Below are positions 63,445 through 64,000 of a stretch of DNA of 64,000 bases, piece after piece. This DNA comes from Oikopleura dioica (taxonomy: Eukaryota > Chordata > Appendicularia > Copelata > Oikopleuridae): positions 8,933,001-8,997,000 of the forward strand of contig OU015567.1 of the NCBI GenBank assembly GCA_907165135.1, given 5' to 3'. The notes below the pieces were generated by a model. The model made no database searches. It was not told the DNA's origin and saw only the letters and a program-made list of their open reading frames with translations. Numbering within the stretch: the first letter of the stretch is position 1; every line of letters starts with the position of its first letter. The position numbers and the translations under genes were made by a program.

Positions 63445-64000
63445 CGAGACCTCCTTCCGAACTTCCTCCCCAACTTAGTGCACTTGAAGAGCAAATACTC
63501 TCCCTCTGAAAAAATGAACGGGCCAGCGAAAATGAAAATCTGCTTCATTTCTGACAGTGAATTTGTTTAAAAACTTCTTATTCTTTGAAAAAGAATCGTC
63601 TTTATTCCCTTCGCCGCTTGAGTCTTCCTCTTTCCAACAAAAAAAATTTGTTGCCAATGTCTAAAAAATAAATCTAAGACTTTGAAATATAAAAATTCAT
63701 ACAAAAAACCACCACCAATTCAGTTTCCCTGCTTCATTTTCCTTTGCATGCGTTCCAATAGTCGAGAATACTCAATTCTAGTGCCTTTCACTTCAATCTA
63801 TTTTTTTTCCGTTTTCAAACCCAAGGTTCAGCTCAAAAGTTCCAATATTTCCGATTTCGATAATTTTCAAAGAAATGAGCTTTTCGGTCAAAATTTCAAA
63901 TTTCGCCGAATAGAGTCCAGTGTTAAAAAATGCGATGGCTTCATGAATATGAAAAAATATTTCCTGCTGTGTCGAGTAAAATTCTAAATAAAAAATATAC
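63445..64000. other. 3' flank of dynamin
   Basis: AT-rich, with AATAAA near 63668 that could be a polyadenylation signal. I see no coding sequence with family features in the remaining bases. Confidence 0.45.

Overview
The window reads as nuclear DNA of a very compact animal genome, most consistent with an appendicularian (larvacean) tunicate of the Oikopleura type. The reasons are: most introns are only 41-62 nt; gaps between genes are short; many start codons sit just behind a splice-acceptor-like T-rich/AG site, as expected for spliced-leader trans-splicing; some introns look GA-AG; and the genes are typical animal ones (CYFIP, dynamin, CSE1L, TBC1D1/4, PDZ-LIM). The species call is an inference.

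Layout. 1-6157 (-) is the 5' part of a giant secreted cysteine-repeat protein. 6614-7043 (-) is an SH3BGRL-like protein. 8440-10189 (+) is a B4GAT1-like glycosyltransferase, followed by tRNA-Gly(UCC). 10978-13074 (-) holds two tandem mucin-like membrane proteins with matching promoters. 14433-16884 (+) is a TAZ2-type zinc-finger protein with a 938-bp palindromic element in an intron. 17063-19330 (-) is a rhodopsin-class GPCR. 20359-21561 (-) is a type II mucin-like membrane protein. 22004-26732 (-) is exportin-2 (CSE1L), with a coding exon split by a hAT-like element that itself carries a second nested palindromic element. Then RPAIN, EIF3C, a disrupted UPF0235 gene, VPS29 and TM2D3 follow, all on (-). 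34474-40007 (+) is CYFIP. A hAT-like MITE, a protein of unrecognised family, TBC1D1/4, MFSD11, SPCS2, a small two-TM protein, a PDZ-LIM protein and dynamin follow, all on (+).

Three genes lie complete inside introns of other genes on the opposite strand: a CAAX-box coiled-coil protein in VPS29, an unrecognised protein in TBC1D1/4, and a small secreted protein in dynamin. The gene at 40959-41574 and the one nested in TBC1D1/4 appear to be paralogues of one family I cannot name. CYFIP carries a pair of homologous, phase-matched exons that look mutually exclusive.

The genes do not form one pathway. They are mainly housekeeping (nuclear transport, translation, retromer, signal peptidase) and actin/membrane-traffic genes (CYFIP, dynamin, TBC1D, PDZ-LIM). 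All exon boundaries were assigned by eye from splice sites, reading phase and remembered homologues.
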